Positions 38,588 to 51,530 of a stretch of DNA of 64,000 bases are shown here, one piece after another. Source of the stretch: Absidia repens (taxonomy: Eukaryota; Mucoromycota; Mucoromycetes; Mucorales; Cunninghamellaceae). The notes beneath the pieces are model-generated. The model was not told where the DNA came from, ran no database searches, and worked only from the letters and a program-made list of their open reading frames with translations. The stretch's first letter is position 1. Every line of letters starts with the position of its first letter. The stretch covers positions 1,674,001-1,738,000 of the forward strand of contig MCGE01000004.1 in the NCBI GenBank assembly GCA_002105175.1. Direction: 5' to 3'. The position numbers were made by a program, and so were the translations under genes.

Positions 38588-40014
38588 GAGGTGTTTTCTC
38601 TTGTTGGATACCCCATATGATCTCTTCCATGTATAACCTCAAACAAATCTGATCAAGGAAAGGGATATGTACGGATTAATTTGTATAGTTTATGTTATAT
38701 AGTATTTATTTTAGCTTTAGTATTACATTGTTGGCTCAAAATACCACTTTTACCAATTAATCAATAAAATAAGTTTTATGGGTTTTTATCTCTTATTGGT
38801 CTATTGATGAAGGTGTATTGTTAAATAATTATTGTTGTGATAACAATACAGTGAACTGTAGAAAGAGGGTAATGAAATCAGTATGAAATAATCCATTGGC
38901 AGCAGTAGTATATAATACGATATATCATTTTAAAATATTGGAGTTCGTTCAGCGACGGCGATAAAAGAAAAGGAATGACAAAAATGGGAGTCAATATTGG
39001 CATGTATTTAAAAAAAGTGCTAATCAGTTTGATAGAGAGACGACATCTTTGAAGTCTTTTAGTTATTGATCCCTGATGATGTGATTCTATGTACCAGAAA
39101 AGGGATTTCAATAGAAAAATAGCTCTATGAAATCATAGTCGTATTTCATTTGCTGTCCGATCGACGGTATTGCTATATATATGTATATATATATATATAT
39201 AATAAAAAAGTACAAGCGTAAAACAATCGTGATAAACATATACAAGTCAATATATAAATGAGTTATCAGCTCATCTTTGAAGTGACCCTTTCGTATGTTC
39301 TTTTTCTTCGGCACAAAGAAGACAAAGAAGGTGTTGTTCAAAATCCATCCATCAATCAATCAAGCTGATCATGTTTTTAATGCGCTCTATTTGCTTTTTT
39401 AGGTACAAATGATATTATGAACTAAGTCTAGTATGGTAAGAAGAAATATATTAGCTTCATTGTGTTTCGACGCTAAAAAATGAATATGATTCATGCGATC
39501 CATAAACTTCTTGCTATAAAAATAACCGTAACTTTTGCCTTTAGGTAAAAACATGTCAGCTAGGGCACGTGTGACCATTGTGTGTTAAGCTTTTTTTTGA
39601 AAAAAAAAAATAATCATACAACATAAAAATGCATAACATCTGACCGCAACAATAAAAGATTGAAACAGACCCCCTTTTTCCTAAAATATTGGCTAAAAAG
39701 TTCTTCGATACTATGCTCTGGATAACATAGTGAAGTCCGATATTGATCATACGAGACCATATATAGAAATTTGCAAAAAAATAACATCGCCTTTTCTTTT
39801 TGTTTCCTGAGAAAAAGTATGTTAAACAATCGTAGTCTGTTATTTTTGCCAAGTACCCTGCTCTCCTTAAAAAAGTCCCTGTTTTTTATTATAAAAAGCG
39901 GACTTTATTTTTTTCTTTTTGCTCTTTCTCTTCCACTTTTTTTTTTATTTTCTTGTATACTCGCTTTTTTAACCTTATATATATTTTACATATATATTTA
40001 TATGTATATATTAT
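38588..40014. other. Intergenic, strongly A+T-rich
   Basis: Contains an AT microsatellite at 39174-39200 and TATA-rich sequence right upstream of the C2H2 gene (39975-40010). No gene seen. Confidence 0.45.
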
Positions 40015-40873
40015 ATGACTTCCTCTACTCAAAGAAAACAACGATCTTCCAAAGTTTTCCAATGCTCTGGTTATGGCGATTGCAAGATGGTGTTTACCAG
40101 AGGTGAACATCTTGCGCGACATAAAAGGTCAGCAAGAAAGAAAGAAAAACCTGGATATTTTGCCACACGAAACTAACATACTATGTTTTTATGTCTTTTT
40201 TATTATTATAGAAAACATACTGGCGAGGTAAATATGATTTTTGCTCACACCTTGCACGGCATGAGGCGTCAGGTTTATATTAACTTGATCTTTTTTTTTA
40301 TTCTAGAAACCATTCCCTTGTGTCGTACCTGATTGCAGCAAGTCCTTCTCAAGATTCGATAACATGATACAACACACTCAAACTCACCGAAAAGATCCAC
40401 AACAATGTAAACTATCAGAGGATCAACGCTACCAGCACCAGTACCAGCACCAATTGACGATTGCAAAATCAATGCCATTTCATGAACGAAACCATAAAGT
40501 GATACTACACCAACCATCGTCGGTCACCACCCGGCACCACACCACTTCACAAGCCCAAGAGAACTCCAGCATTTGCTTACCTGAAAACCACGCTGGGTCA
40601 GAATCACCCGTCTCCCTAGCTTCTGTTTCTATGATGGACTCTGCTTCGTCGGATGAAGACGATGACGAGGATGATGACAGCAACGTGGAAAACGCCCAAT
40701 ATTATCATCACGATGAACATGTTCATTGGATGGATCACTCTTATCGACAATTATCAGTAGCAGATATGTGCAATCCTATGGTGGCGCAACAATCGTTGAA
40801 GATGGATCAACTTACCAGTGACGAAGTCGAAGCTATTCAAGCCTTTGGAAAATTACGACAAGCTACTTGCTGA
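40015..40873 (+). CDS. Two-finger C2H2 zinc-finger protein
   Basis: Three exons (40015-40127, 40212-40227, 40307-40873) give 231 aa. Finger 1 is [20 protein letters not shown] plus KRKH, with C-x5-C-x12-H-x3-H spacing. The linker HTGEKPFPC leads to finger 2, [19 protein letters not shown] plus TQTH. The middle exon is only 16 nt and supplies the last zinc-binding His of finger 1 together with TGE of the linker. The tail is His/Gln-rich then acidic ([13 protein letters not shown]) and ends [20 protein letters not shown]. Such two-finger proteins with the FSRFDN recognition helix resemble yeast Usv1/Rgm1-type stress and carbon regulators that bind CCCCT-like sites. That comparison rests on the finger alone, so the target is unknown. 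Nuclear DNA binding is likely. Confidence 0.88.
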
Positions 40874-42100
40874 AACAATAACGAATCAAATTCATCATTT
40901 TTATGTTTTATAGTCCGTTTGTATATAATTGCCCCTTATTTCCCGTCCCCTGCCCTGTTATCTCCATCTCTCTCATATCATTCATTATGTACATTCTACC
41001 TCTTTTTTCCTTCTTTTCCTTATATCATCATACCTCTTACTTCTTTTTTTTTTTTACTTTGTGTTATATATTCCATCTCTCAAAATCAATAAAAACAATC
41101 ATTACATATTCCGCTATTCGTGATGGTTTATAATTTTTTATACATGTTATTTTAATTTGGCTGTTTACGTTTTGTTGTATATGAGAAAATAAGTATTTGT
41201 TGTGTGTGAGCTTGTGTGTTTGCGTGCGTGTGTGTGTGTGTGTGTGGGTGTGCGTATGTGTGTGTGAAAAATCTTGTTTTGTTTATGGTCGAAATGAATC
41301 AGCCCGTCATATGGCTAGGCTCTCCCAAGAACTACGGCGATCTCTATAGTGAGATCATTTGATGTGTACAAAACGAAATCAAATAAAAAAGGAGTCTACC
41401 GGATAACTGTTTGTGCGCATATAAACAATACAATTAAAAAAACGCTCCAAATTTTATCTTTTTTGTTCCTGTTCCTGTAACACAAGCTGGAATAAAAAGA
41501 GCTTATACGAGCTTATCGCTTGTTTCGGGAACTATAGCTTCAAAGGCTGGTCTTTAAAACCTTGTGTAGAGGGGTTCACCTTATTTCATTATTACAGCAG
41601 TCCCTCTCACCTGGTTTTTTTTTTATTATTATTATTCCCACTGAGAAAGCATGATACGAATATTAAATTATACATGAAAATGACTATTATTGTCATCGTC
41701 ATCGTCATGCTGGAGGATGATGAAAATGATGAATGATTCTGTATCACAAATAGGCTATTCGGGTGGTATAGGGAAAATTCAAAACTATCATATGTGTAAG
41801 TGCTATTTAATATGATAAACGTTCTCTCTCTTCCCCCCTTTTTTTTCGTCACTGTCAATAATAACGTGAGTGGGGCGAGGATCAGGCACCCTCTACCCCT
41901 TTTTCTCACATGACAAAACAAATCCACTTTATATTTAAATGCCGCACCCTGTCGAAGCGCGTAAGTACCCCTATCTTTCCGCGGGTTTTTTTTTTCCTCT
42001 TCTTTATACTTTTATCTTTTTTCACATCAATTGTAAGTTTAACTTTTTTTCATGGTTTGACACCTTGGTTTCACACATTTTTTTTATAGATATACAAAAA
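40874..42100. other. Intergenic with TG microsatellite; promoter of triose-phosphate isomerase
   Basis: 3' flank of the C2H2 gene (AATAAAAAC near 41088) and a TG/CG-rich tract at about 41200-41266. The 150 nt before the isomerase start have a TTTATATTTAAAT TATA-like element (41927-41939) followed by a long C/T-rich leader, typical for a highly expressed fungal glycolytic gene. No other gene. Confidence 0.5.
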
Positions 42101-43343
<1,243 letters not shown>

Positions 43344-43916
43344 GTGGATAGAATATGATAGATGTAGGATCTGGTGTAGCTTAGAATAGATTTTTTAGTT
43401 ACTTTATTATCACTTTTTTTTATATCAACCCATTTGTAAAATAATAAATCATTGATAGCCTTTGTGTAGCAACATATGAATGAATATATGATAGTAGTGT
43501 TGGAGATGGGAATGGAAATGTGGTAAGGGATTTTTTCATAATAAATAAGTTGGAGCACGGCATGGGTTAATATTTTGATTTGAATGATTTCAAGGTGTGC
43601 TGACTTGTATGATGAATTCAGGCTTGTCATGGTCTGAATAAACATGGTTAGGTAGGATTGGTAGGGGCTGTTCTTTGGGGTGAGAAATTGTGAGGTCCAT
43701 GATGAGTCAATAGGACCCTAATCATATTATGGTCAGCGGGGTAAATTTTTGGTTCTCACAGAAAATGCTAAGGCTTCTTTTTTTTTTATATAAGATAATA
43801 AAACTTTTGACAATGCACTATGATAGTAATCCGAAAAGGTACGAAGATATGTGGTTCGGGTATGTTTTTTGAAGTTCGTTAGCTGTGGCTGCGCGGTCGT
43901 GGAGCTGCATCATTGG

Positions 43917-43948
<32 letters not shown>

Positions 43949-44599
43949 TATGTAAATAAACTAATTTTCTTCTAGTGCGCTTCAATCATTGTATTTTCAT
44001 GCGTCCTTTGCCGAATTTTTTTATTTGTCAACCGTTCAAGAATCCCTTTCGCCCTTATTTAATGAAGCGCAGCATATTTGACGGAACCTTGAGCACGACG
44101 GTTGATCGAGCTGAAGTCGCCTCATACCCTTACCCTTTTTTTTGAATACACCCATGCACTGTACTGTACGGTCAGAATGCACCAATCCCCAAAATTTAAC
44201 TAAACGCATAAGAGTATATATAGAAGTAAAGAGACAGGGCATATTTTATTCAGATGTAGATGCAAACTATGATAACAAAGCTAAATTAGTGTAATGATAG
44301 TAACATGGCACCTTTCTAAGAGGGAGACGCTTGGTGTGTCTGCGTGAGTGTGCGGGTATCTTGTTGTAGAACAACCAATGTGATATAAATAAATATTCTA
44401 CAGTGAATTGGGTTAACTAGGCTAGGCCAAATTGCTCATAGTGAGTACAAAGCCACCATTAGAAAGAACCACCAAGTTCCCGTTGTTTACTTACGGTTGC
44501 TTTTGCAAAAAGAAGAAAGCCAACATGTAAATGATATTGTATGGTGTTAATTTGTAATAGCAAAAAAAAAAAGAGTGCCAGAAGAATGGAAATGACAAC
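43344..44599. other. Gene-poor region after triose-phosphate isomerase
   Basis: 3' UTR then A+T-rich sequence with a poly-A run at 43918-43946. Short frames only. It is the left end of the repeat-rich island. Confidence 0.4.
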
Positions 44600-44990
44600 T
44601 ACGGAAAAAACGTTTTAAATCCCGTTCACGTGAAGTTTTATGTACTCCCAAATTTTATTTTTTTCTTTTCTCTCTCTTTCTTTTCATTTTCTTTTTCCTT
44701 ATTTTTTCTTCACGATTTACCTTCTTTGGGGTTATGGTGATCTTAGATTAGTGTCAGGACTAGTTTAGAAGGGTTTTCAGATCAGGAATTACAAGATGCA
44801 TGGGCAACCCCTTTCATTTTGGATTCAGGATCTGAAAACACCATTAGCTGGCTTAGAGGCTCAACTAGCTTAGGTTACTATTATTTTGTCTGTATTTTGT
44901 ATCTTTATATGAATAAATATATCCTCTTTTACGTGCTTCAATGAAAATCGTCTTATTAGTCTCTCACATGCCTTGTGCAGTAGATTCTTG
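44600..44990 (-). mobile_element. Probable solo LTR, copy B
   Basis: In reverse orientation to copy A (33.6-34.2 kb) and clearly alike over about 350 nt: on plus it shows AAATCCCGTTCACGTGAA (copy A reversed: AAATCCCGCCCACGTGAA), a T-rich run, ATTACAAGATGCATGGGCAA and a conserved GCTTCAATGAAAAT ending near CTTGTGCAG. This is the closest pair among the four copies. Outer ends are not exact. Confidence 0.5.
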
Positions 44991-46010
44991 TTTTTTTATT
45001 ACCATCGTCCCATTTTGATTAGTGATGACCGTTGTTGTGTTTCAATGACAGTCTTCCCTCTCGTCTTCATCATGACCTGTACAGTTTATTAGCTCTCCCA
45101 TTATATAATACCCTTTTAGAGTAGCCTTGACAATTCTTCAGATATCACACTAGTGTCCTTCACGCTTCTACAGTAAATCCTTACACTGAATCTCTTGTTA
45201 CAATGACCTCCACTTCTATAGTTTTGATAATCTGTCAATATGCTTCAATAAAATATGACTTTTTTTATTAACAATTCTCTGGCCCATTATAACGACCAAT
45301 GTCGCTATTGCAGCGGTATTGCGAGTGCCCTACTAAGCATTTGCTCTCTAAGTCGCCCGTTCCAACTACATTTCTCTAGTGTCCTAGGACTAGATAACAG
45401 TATTTTACCTCTTACTATCAAAGGTAGCCACATTCCTGCTCGCCCAATCACATAAATGAATGTAGATCGTGCTGTACGTGTAGCCCATGCTATAGGACAT
45501 GTTGCACTGTTTTGTAGCTAATCCGCACATGCTTGATACTCCCACCCCCCAAGATGCGTAGTGATTAATTGGCAGTTTTAGGTAAGGATGGCATTTTACT
45601 CCACCCCGGCCCCATCTTGCTGTCCCAACTTCCTTCCTTACTCATCAACGTTGTTATCTTGTTCCTTATTTTGTTTATTACATTTTTTATTTTTCTAATA
45701 GCTAAAGCCGCACAGGATCGTTGGAAACATATATATACCGTCTACTTTTATCAAATCGAAGAACAATCTATATTCTATACTATTGCCAGTATTTCATTCA
45801 CATTTCTTCTTGTTCCAAAATCTAGGTGCTTTGACCGAGGGTTACATTTTCGGGAATTGAAAACGATGGTTCCCTGATGATTCTAGCAAAAGGGGAGGCT
45901 TTATTGATTTACAGTAGACGTTAAAGTAAAAAATAACCAAATACAGTCAAGTGACATTATAGAATAGTTTTTTATTAAATAGAACCAGCCCCCCTCCCCC
46001 CGCCTCGCCC
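44991..46010. other. Gene-poor stretch between LTR copy B and the minisatellite
   Basis: Unremarkable A+T-rich sequence. A plus-strand frame at 45569-45877 has one hydrophobic stretch but no coding character or homologue I recognise. Confidence 0.35.
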
Positions 46011-46310
46011 CTGCTCGGCCCCCCACACACACCACTCACCCCCCCCCACACACACCACTCACCCCCCCCGCACACACCACTCACCCCCCCCACACACACC
46101 ACTCACCTCCCACACACCTCCCACACACCTCCCACACACCTCCCACACACCTCCCACACACCTCCCACACACCTCCCACACACCTCCCACACACCTCCCA
46201 CACACCTCCCACACACCTCCCACACACCTCCCACACACCTCCCACACACCACACACCCACACACCCACACACCCACGCACCGCCCCCAACCACCCCACCC
46301 CCACCACCCT
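46011..46310. repeat. C/A-rich minisatellite, 11-bp unit
   Basis: Plus strand is almost entirely C and A. From about 46105 to 46250 the unit CACCTCCCACA repeats about 13 times with near-perfect copies. To its left (46020-46105) a longer unit containing CACACACCACTCACCCCCC repeats three to four times. Because 11 is not a multiple of three, the reverse strand gives long Trp/Glu/Val/Cys/Gly frames in more than one register, which are artefacts. Confidence 0.9.
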
Positions 46311-46456
46311 AATCGTCCAAATTATAAAACAACTACTGCCTGAATAAAATATTATACAGTTTGTCTGATAGAGTGCTACTCAATGTTTTACAAAAAGTGT
46401 CATCTGTAATGTGTTAGGATAGAGAAGGTTATTAGAGTACTAAAAAAGAAAAAGCG

Positions 46457-46730
46457 TGGTGAAAAAAGAGCAGTTGGATGACTTCGCCATTTCGCACTAT
46501 GGAGGGCAGCCCCTTGGGGCCCATCCGTCGTTGCTCAGCGCTCAGTCAGGACTTGGGTATTTTTTTTTTTTTGTATGGTGAAAAAAAAAGTAGTTGAACG
46601 ACTTCGCCATTTCGCACTATGGTGGGCAGCCCCTTGGGGCCCATCCGTCGTTGCTCAGCGCTCAGTCAGGACTTGGTTTTTTTTTGGCTTTTGGATGGTG
46701 AAAAAAAGAGGCAATCGCCCGACTATATGG
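46457..46730. repeat. 119-bp tandem duplication, two full copies and a partial third
   Basis: Copy 1 starts at 46457, copy 2 at 46576 and a truncated third at 46696, each beginning TGGTGAAAAA. Copies 1 and 2 share a stretch of about 85 nt with one substitution, including ACTTCGCCATTTCGCACTAT and GGGCAGCCCCTTGGGGCCCA, followed by TTGCTCAGCGCTCAGTCAGG. GCCCC/GGGGC can pair as a tight hairpin. It is much more G+C-rich than its surroundings. Function unknown. Confidence 0.9.
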
Positions 46731-46789
46731 ACGGTGGCATCATTTACACTCCGCTTACGCTTTATTTTTTTTTATTTATTTTTGTCTTT

Positions 46790-47090
46790 TTTCGCTTTTT
46801 TCATTTTTTCATTTTTATTTCCTTTCTCCATTAATTCTTCAATGTGCTGTGATCTTGGATTAGAATTAGAACGTGAATCAGGGGCATTTTGAAAAATGCA
46901 ATACAAACATGCATGGGGAAACCCTTTCATTTTGGGTTCAAGATTTGGATCCACTCATTAGATTAGCTTCACCATAGTTATAACTGAACCACCAATAATT
47001 TAGTTTAGTGCTAGTTTGTCATGGTTTTTAACTTCATCCAAATAAAATACACTTGTCTCTTTTTATTGTTAGTTTCTTTGTTATAAGTTT
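46790..47090 (-). mobile_element. Diverged LTR-like copy C
   Basis: Same orientation as copy B. A T-rich run is followed by GATCTTGGATTAGAATTAG, CATGCATGGGGAAACCCTTT with CATTTTGGGTTCAAGATTTG, then TTTAGTGCTAGTTTGTC and AAATAAAATACAC. These match copies A and B in order and spacing, with more differences. Ends are not defined. Confidence 0.4.
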
Positions 47091-47222
47091 AAATTGTTTG
47101 TATTGACGAATGGGTATACATGGACATAGAAATAAATTGGTGTGTTTGAGTGCGTGGAAAGAAAATGTGCGGGATATTAAGATGACTTTGTCCATCACCT
47201 CATGTATATATTTGAACGTAGA

Positions 47223-47640
47223 AAAAAAAATAGCCATGTGTTTGTGTAAGAAAAAATGCACTACAGAATATTTAGTTTGTTAGCCCCTCTGTATTTCATA
47301 CCTAGATGGGTTATGTAGAGTAGCAATGGTAGGGAAAGTCATGTTTGTGTAACTACAATTCATCTTCAGCAAAAAATGACGCCCATTTCAAATTTTTACT
47401 CAAATCTACCTGGAATCAATATAGAAACATTGAAGATACGCTCTGAACCATCTTTCGCAGATCAGGAATGTATACTGTATACATTTTGGCAGAGAAAAAG
47501 AATGGGTATGTGCTTGTGTGAAAAAAAGTATAGAGTATTCAGTTTATTGGGTCCTCTGCATATCGTACCGAAGTGGGTTATACAGGATCTCAGCTCATTT
47601 TCAGCGAAAACTGGTATTTTCCATGATTTACAAATAAATC
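47223..47640. repeat. Diverged direct duplication
   Basis: About 47235-47375 and 47505-47615 share an ordered series: TGTGTTTGTGTAAGAAAAAA / TGTGCTTGTGTGAAAAAAAG, TTTAGTTTGTTAGCCCCTCT / TTCAGTTTATTGGGTCCTCT, GGGTTAT and CATCTTCAGCAAAA / CATTTTCAGCGAAAA. Period about 275 nt. Old duplication; no function evident. Confidence 0.4.
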
Positions 47641-48063
47641 GTTCTCAGTGAATGTGCTCAGTGGGGTGCAAAAGTAATAATGTCCTCTAATTTAGCAAGT
47701 TCATTCTCAGAGCTCACTTGGAAAAGGGAAAATTGAAGGAATTGATTGGTGGAAAAGAGAAATACAGGGGTGGGATTGGGTAGAAAGCCGGTAAAAAGCA
47801 ACACCGTTTTAGCACTAGTAAGTTAGCTGGGCTTTAAAAATCTGATGACAGTTTGTCTTTAATACTGTTCAATAAAGTTGATTTTCTATATATACGGCAT
47901 AATTGATATGATAAAATGTGATACAAAGTAGTAGTCTAGGATTAATTGAGGGACAATGGGTAATGAATGATTGTATTGTGTGATGTAAAGGCGTTTCATA
48001 TATATAATAAAATGGTAATATATTGGGGCGGTAACTACAGGCAGATACCATCTAGGCCGTATT

Positions 48064-48322
48064 TTGAATCAGGTGTACGAATGGGGAAGGTGCTTAGACA
48101 GTTTCATATATACTGCAAGGTATCAGGAATCCGGCACAAGGGATCTATTAGTAGGTAGCATGCAGCGGCTGGTAGGGGATTTAAAGGGTTGTCAGTACTA
48201 TTCTAAAAGGAAGAATGTAAAGAGAGATTCAATATACTATCCAAAACATAAGAAAGGCTATAATAAAATATCTTTAGTTGAAAAGCGAGAACAATCAACA
48301 TCAATCTAAGGGGGTGATGTTA
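48064..48322 (+). other. Possible 3' remnant of a retroelement with polypurine tract
   Basis: An 81-codon frame (48064-48309; includes YYSKRKNVKRDSIYYPKHKK) ends at a TAA directly before a purine run, AAGGGGGTGA (48309-48318), which is followed at once by TGTTATAAC, the left end of LTR copy D. That order (last ORF, polypurine tract, TG... LTR) is the 3' end of an LTR retrotransposon. I cannot identify reverse transcriptase or integrase residues in the fragment. Confidence 0.35.
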
Positions 48323-48697
48323 TAACGGGATCAATTGTATAAGGCGGGAGAGGGACAAAAGGGAAGTTTTATTGAATAATGCATCAGAGAGACAAAAGGG
48401 AAGTTTTTTATTCACAAATAGGTACAAAATATGGACAAACTAAAACTATCCTAAGCTAATGATGGCTAGAAAACGCCAGCTAATGGTGGTCCTAAATCCT
48501 AGATCCAAAATAAAAGGGTTTCCCCTTGCATCTTGTAATCCCTTTTCTGAAAACGCTTCTAAAGTAGACCAGACACTATTATAAGTTCAACATAACCCCC
48601 ACAGAGGTTGAATGGTGAAAAAAAAATGAAGGGAAAAAAAAATCAAAAAGAAAGAGTCAAAGAGTCGAGCGGACATTAAAAACTAACGAGCATTAAC
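48323..48697 (+). mobile_element. Probable 3' LTR, copy D
   Basis: Begins TGTTATAACG right after a polypurine tract and ends GAGCATTAACA, giving TG...CA ends over 375 nt. It shares AAAGGGTTTCCCC, TTGCATCTTGTAATCCC and ACATTAAAAACTAA with copy A in the same orientation. Within it, ACAAAAGGGAAGTTTT occurs twice about 40 nt apart (about 48355 and 48397). Confidence 0.5.
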
Positions 48698-48719
48698 AAA
48701 AAAGGAACCTCCCCTCATT

Positions 48720-49015
48720 TTTTTTACAACCATGGAACACCATCAGTATTGTGTTTCTCTTCTCATGACATAAACCTCCACCGTTCAACGATGACAAAAT
48801 GGTGACTCCCTTCTTTTACAACAACGCCCACCATTCAACAGAGGTGGCATTGCGGTTCTCTCTTCTCGCAACAGTAACCAGCCATTCAACAGAGGCGCTC
48901 TCCTGTCATGACATAAATCGGGAGTATGGTGACTCTGTCTTTTTTTGGAAGGCAGCACCGTCAACCACAATCACCCAACAGCGCAGCATGGTGATTTACT
49001 TGGGTTTTCTTAGTT
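48720..49015. repeat. Degenerate tandem duplication
   Basis: Two imperfect units of about 135 nt share CATGACATAAA, ATGGTGACTC and the core CCATTCAACAGAGG (also CCGTTCAACGATG and ACCCAACAGCGC), so the core appears four times. Probably an old satellite-like duplication. Confidence 0.4.
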
Positions 49016-50229
49016 TACTTTACGTTATGTTTAAGCTACAATAAAATATATATATCTATGTATCTCAATGAATGTCTCCAGTCAGTTGTAATGCATGCGT
49101 CATTAAATGCTTTCAAATGAATAAAGATAAATGAGAGGTACATTCAAAGACATAAAAAAAAGGAAAGGTACCTCCAAAATATTGGTACCCTTTTTTAATA
49201 AAGCATTCTGTGGGAAGGGAATTGAACAGAACAACAACAACAAGAACAACAAAAAAAAAAAAAAAAAAAAAAGGGAGATACATATATAGGCCTATGAAAT
49301 GACGAAAATAATCAAAGCGGAGTAGTTAATACAGTAACATACATTTCGTAACCCAAGGCGTGTAAATTTTGCGAGGAGAGGTGGGGAGGAACCATATGCT
49401 CGCGAAACTAATACATCTACTTGTAATTTTTCTTTGTTTGGAATTTGGGAAACGCTATGAGGGAGAGTCCCGAGACTTGCTCGAAATTGGGGGAGTATCC
49501 TGAGCCATGTTCTCCAGGGCGGTTGACAGTGTAAAAAAAAAATGCCACAATAAATGTTTGCTTTACGTTCTGGGTGAACTGCACCATATTGTGCTGAATA
49601 AAGAGGATATTCATTTATAATTTATTAGTTTCCGTGCGATCCAAACGTGATGAGAGAATGTCATGGTTTGTGGTTTTTGAGTGATCAATAGAGTAGTATT
49701 TCAACTACTTGGGAGTATAGTATGCATGTTTTTTTCATGAAGCTGTCCCGTTATCCAATGGAGAAAAAAAAAAACATAATGATGTATTCTGATATATTTT
49801 GGTTGCTTGGTATATTTTTGTTACTTGGATGATTAGGGTTATGAGTGCCGCGTGTGGCGGGCGGGACTTATCTGGGTTTAAATTATCTTGATCGACAGGA
49901 ACCAAGGACTATTTGAAAGCTTGGCGACTTTCAGAGAGAAATAAAAATGAGAAGGAATATGTAAAAATAAAAGGAGGAGCGGGGTAACACGAAACCATTA
50001 GCCTGATATTAATGTCTTGGCCTTTGAAAAGCTCACTATGAAAAAGGTAGCTGTTTATTGTTTTGACCTATGCTTTTTTTGGATTGGGTGGCCGAACAAA
50101 AATAGATTTATTCCTCTCGCTCTTTTTTTAATCAGTCGAAGGGGAAAAAAGGGGAACCCCAAGCCATTTCTTTCTTTTCCTTTTCTCTTTTTTTTTTTTT
50201 ATCCTTTTTCTTGTTTATTACTTTTCAAC
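49016..50229. other. Intergenic region upstream of the M50B-like gene
   Basis: Poly-A run at 49250-49272. A segment around 49462-49480 (GTCCCGAGACTTGCTCG) resembles one at 34591-34607 (GTCCCGAGTCTTGCCCC), perhaps another dispersed relic. The last 150 nt before the gene are a C/T-rich leader. Confidence 0.35.
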
Positions 50230-51290
50230 ATGGCACCTATCGATAGTTATGACCACTATTTGGTAGCTCGACAAGCTGTACAGGATGAAGCGGCGAATCG
50301 ACTGACACCTACGGAAGACCAAAAAATCATTCTTATCATCATTGGCGTATATACGGCGGCTATTTTGGTTTTATGGAACATGCCTATTGTTAAGGTTGTC
50401 CTCTCACCATTCAAGGTAAGAAAGCAAGCATGGAACTTACCCTGATGATGAAAAAGTCTATATACTTATTTTCTATTTTGTATATAAAAGTTATTGACAG
50501 TAGGTTTACACGAATTCTCACATGCCATTGTTGGCTGTATGACTTGCGCCAAGATAGAATCGATTGAAATTGATCCAGACGAAGGCGGTGTCACAAGAAT
50601 GGTAGGTTAAATTCCTTTGATTGATCTATGTATACATATTCACCAACATCAAATTTTAGAGGGGTGGTATACCAATGTGTACATTACCAGCAGGGTATCT
50701 TGGCTCCTCAGCCATTGGCGCTATTCTTGTCATGTGTAGTTTCAACATCCTCGCATCGAAAATAGCGTCCATCTTTCTTGGTGTATGTCTTTTATTTACA
50801 TTATGGTGGGCGAAAAATTGGTTGACTCGTGGTATTGGATTTGCTTTTATTGCTGTAATGATCTTTTTATGGTGGCTGGCTCATGGTGTTGGGTTACGCT
50901 ATTTTGTCCTATTTATTGGGTAAGCACATCTTTCAATGCGCTTAAGTGCCATCATCTCATTGTCTTTTTCGGGGGAATAGGGTCATGTCATGTCTGTATT
51001 GTCTTTGGGATATTCTTGATGATTTGGTGTTTAGAAAGGCCTTTGAATCGGATGCTTCGAAATTTGCCAAACTGTGTGGGTCTTGTATGTCAAGTCGCGT
51101 TTGGGGTGTGTTATGGTTTTGTATCAGTTTAGTTTTCTTTATTGCTGGTATATTGATTGGTTTGGCGGCTTTTAAAGGTATAGCTCTGCATTCGTTAATG
51201 TTGCAGCTTGATTAAATTACTGATCCATTAATTTTTATTATAGAGGATATGCAAACACAGCAACAACAAGCTTCTGGTTTTGGTTGGTAG
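50230..51290 (+). CDS. Peptidase M50B-like integral membrane protein
   Basis: Five exons (50230-50415, 50491-50601, 50660-50919, 50981-51177, 51244-51290) give 266 aa. The first membrane helix (IILIIIGVYTAAILVLW) is followed by a zinc-metallopeptidase-type HEFSH motif at about 69-73 in LTVGLHEFSHAIVG. Then come DPDEGGVTRM and GGIPMCTLPAGYLGSS, the ordered motifs of the M50B-like family found in fungi, plants and bacteria. Several more helices follow, and the end is Gln-rich (QTQQQQASGFGW). Members are presumed site-2-protease-like intramembrane proteases; substrate and compartment are not known. All exon joins are in phase, and the start gives the short cytosolic N-terminus usual for the family. 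Confidence 0.9.
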
Positions 51291-51530
51291 TTCCTTTGTT
51301 TATTTAAACTGTATACCTAGTCCATTTGTTTCTATTATTTTTATTCTTATTTGTTTTTGTATCATCCATTCCCTTTTCCACCTTCACCATTTTTGTATAT
51401 ACAATATTTCCCTCGCCAGCTCGCCTATTATTTTTTTTAGCGCCAACGAATAAAATGAAAATTTTTTTATATTCCGCATAAACACTTTTCTCTTGTCACT
51501 CTTTCTTTTTGAACTATTAGCTCTTCAACA

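Noticed and set aside
46059..46307. Long minus-strand frames of Trp/Glu/Val/Cys/Gly repeats.
   Set aside because: They are translations of the 11-bp minisatellite, open in more than one register, and have no coding character.
48323..48697. Reading the dispersed repeats as tRNA-derived SINEs.
   Set aside because: No A/B-box pair or tRNA-like head was found, and copy D follows a polypurine tract and has TG...CA ends, which suits an LTR better.
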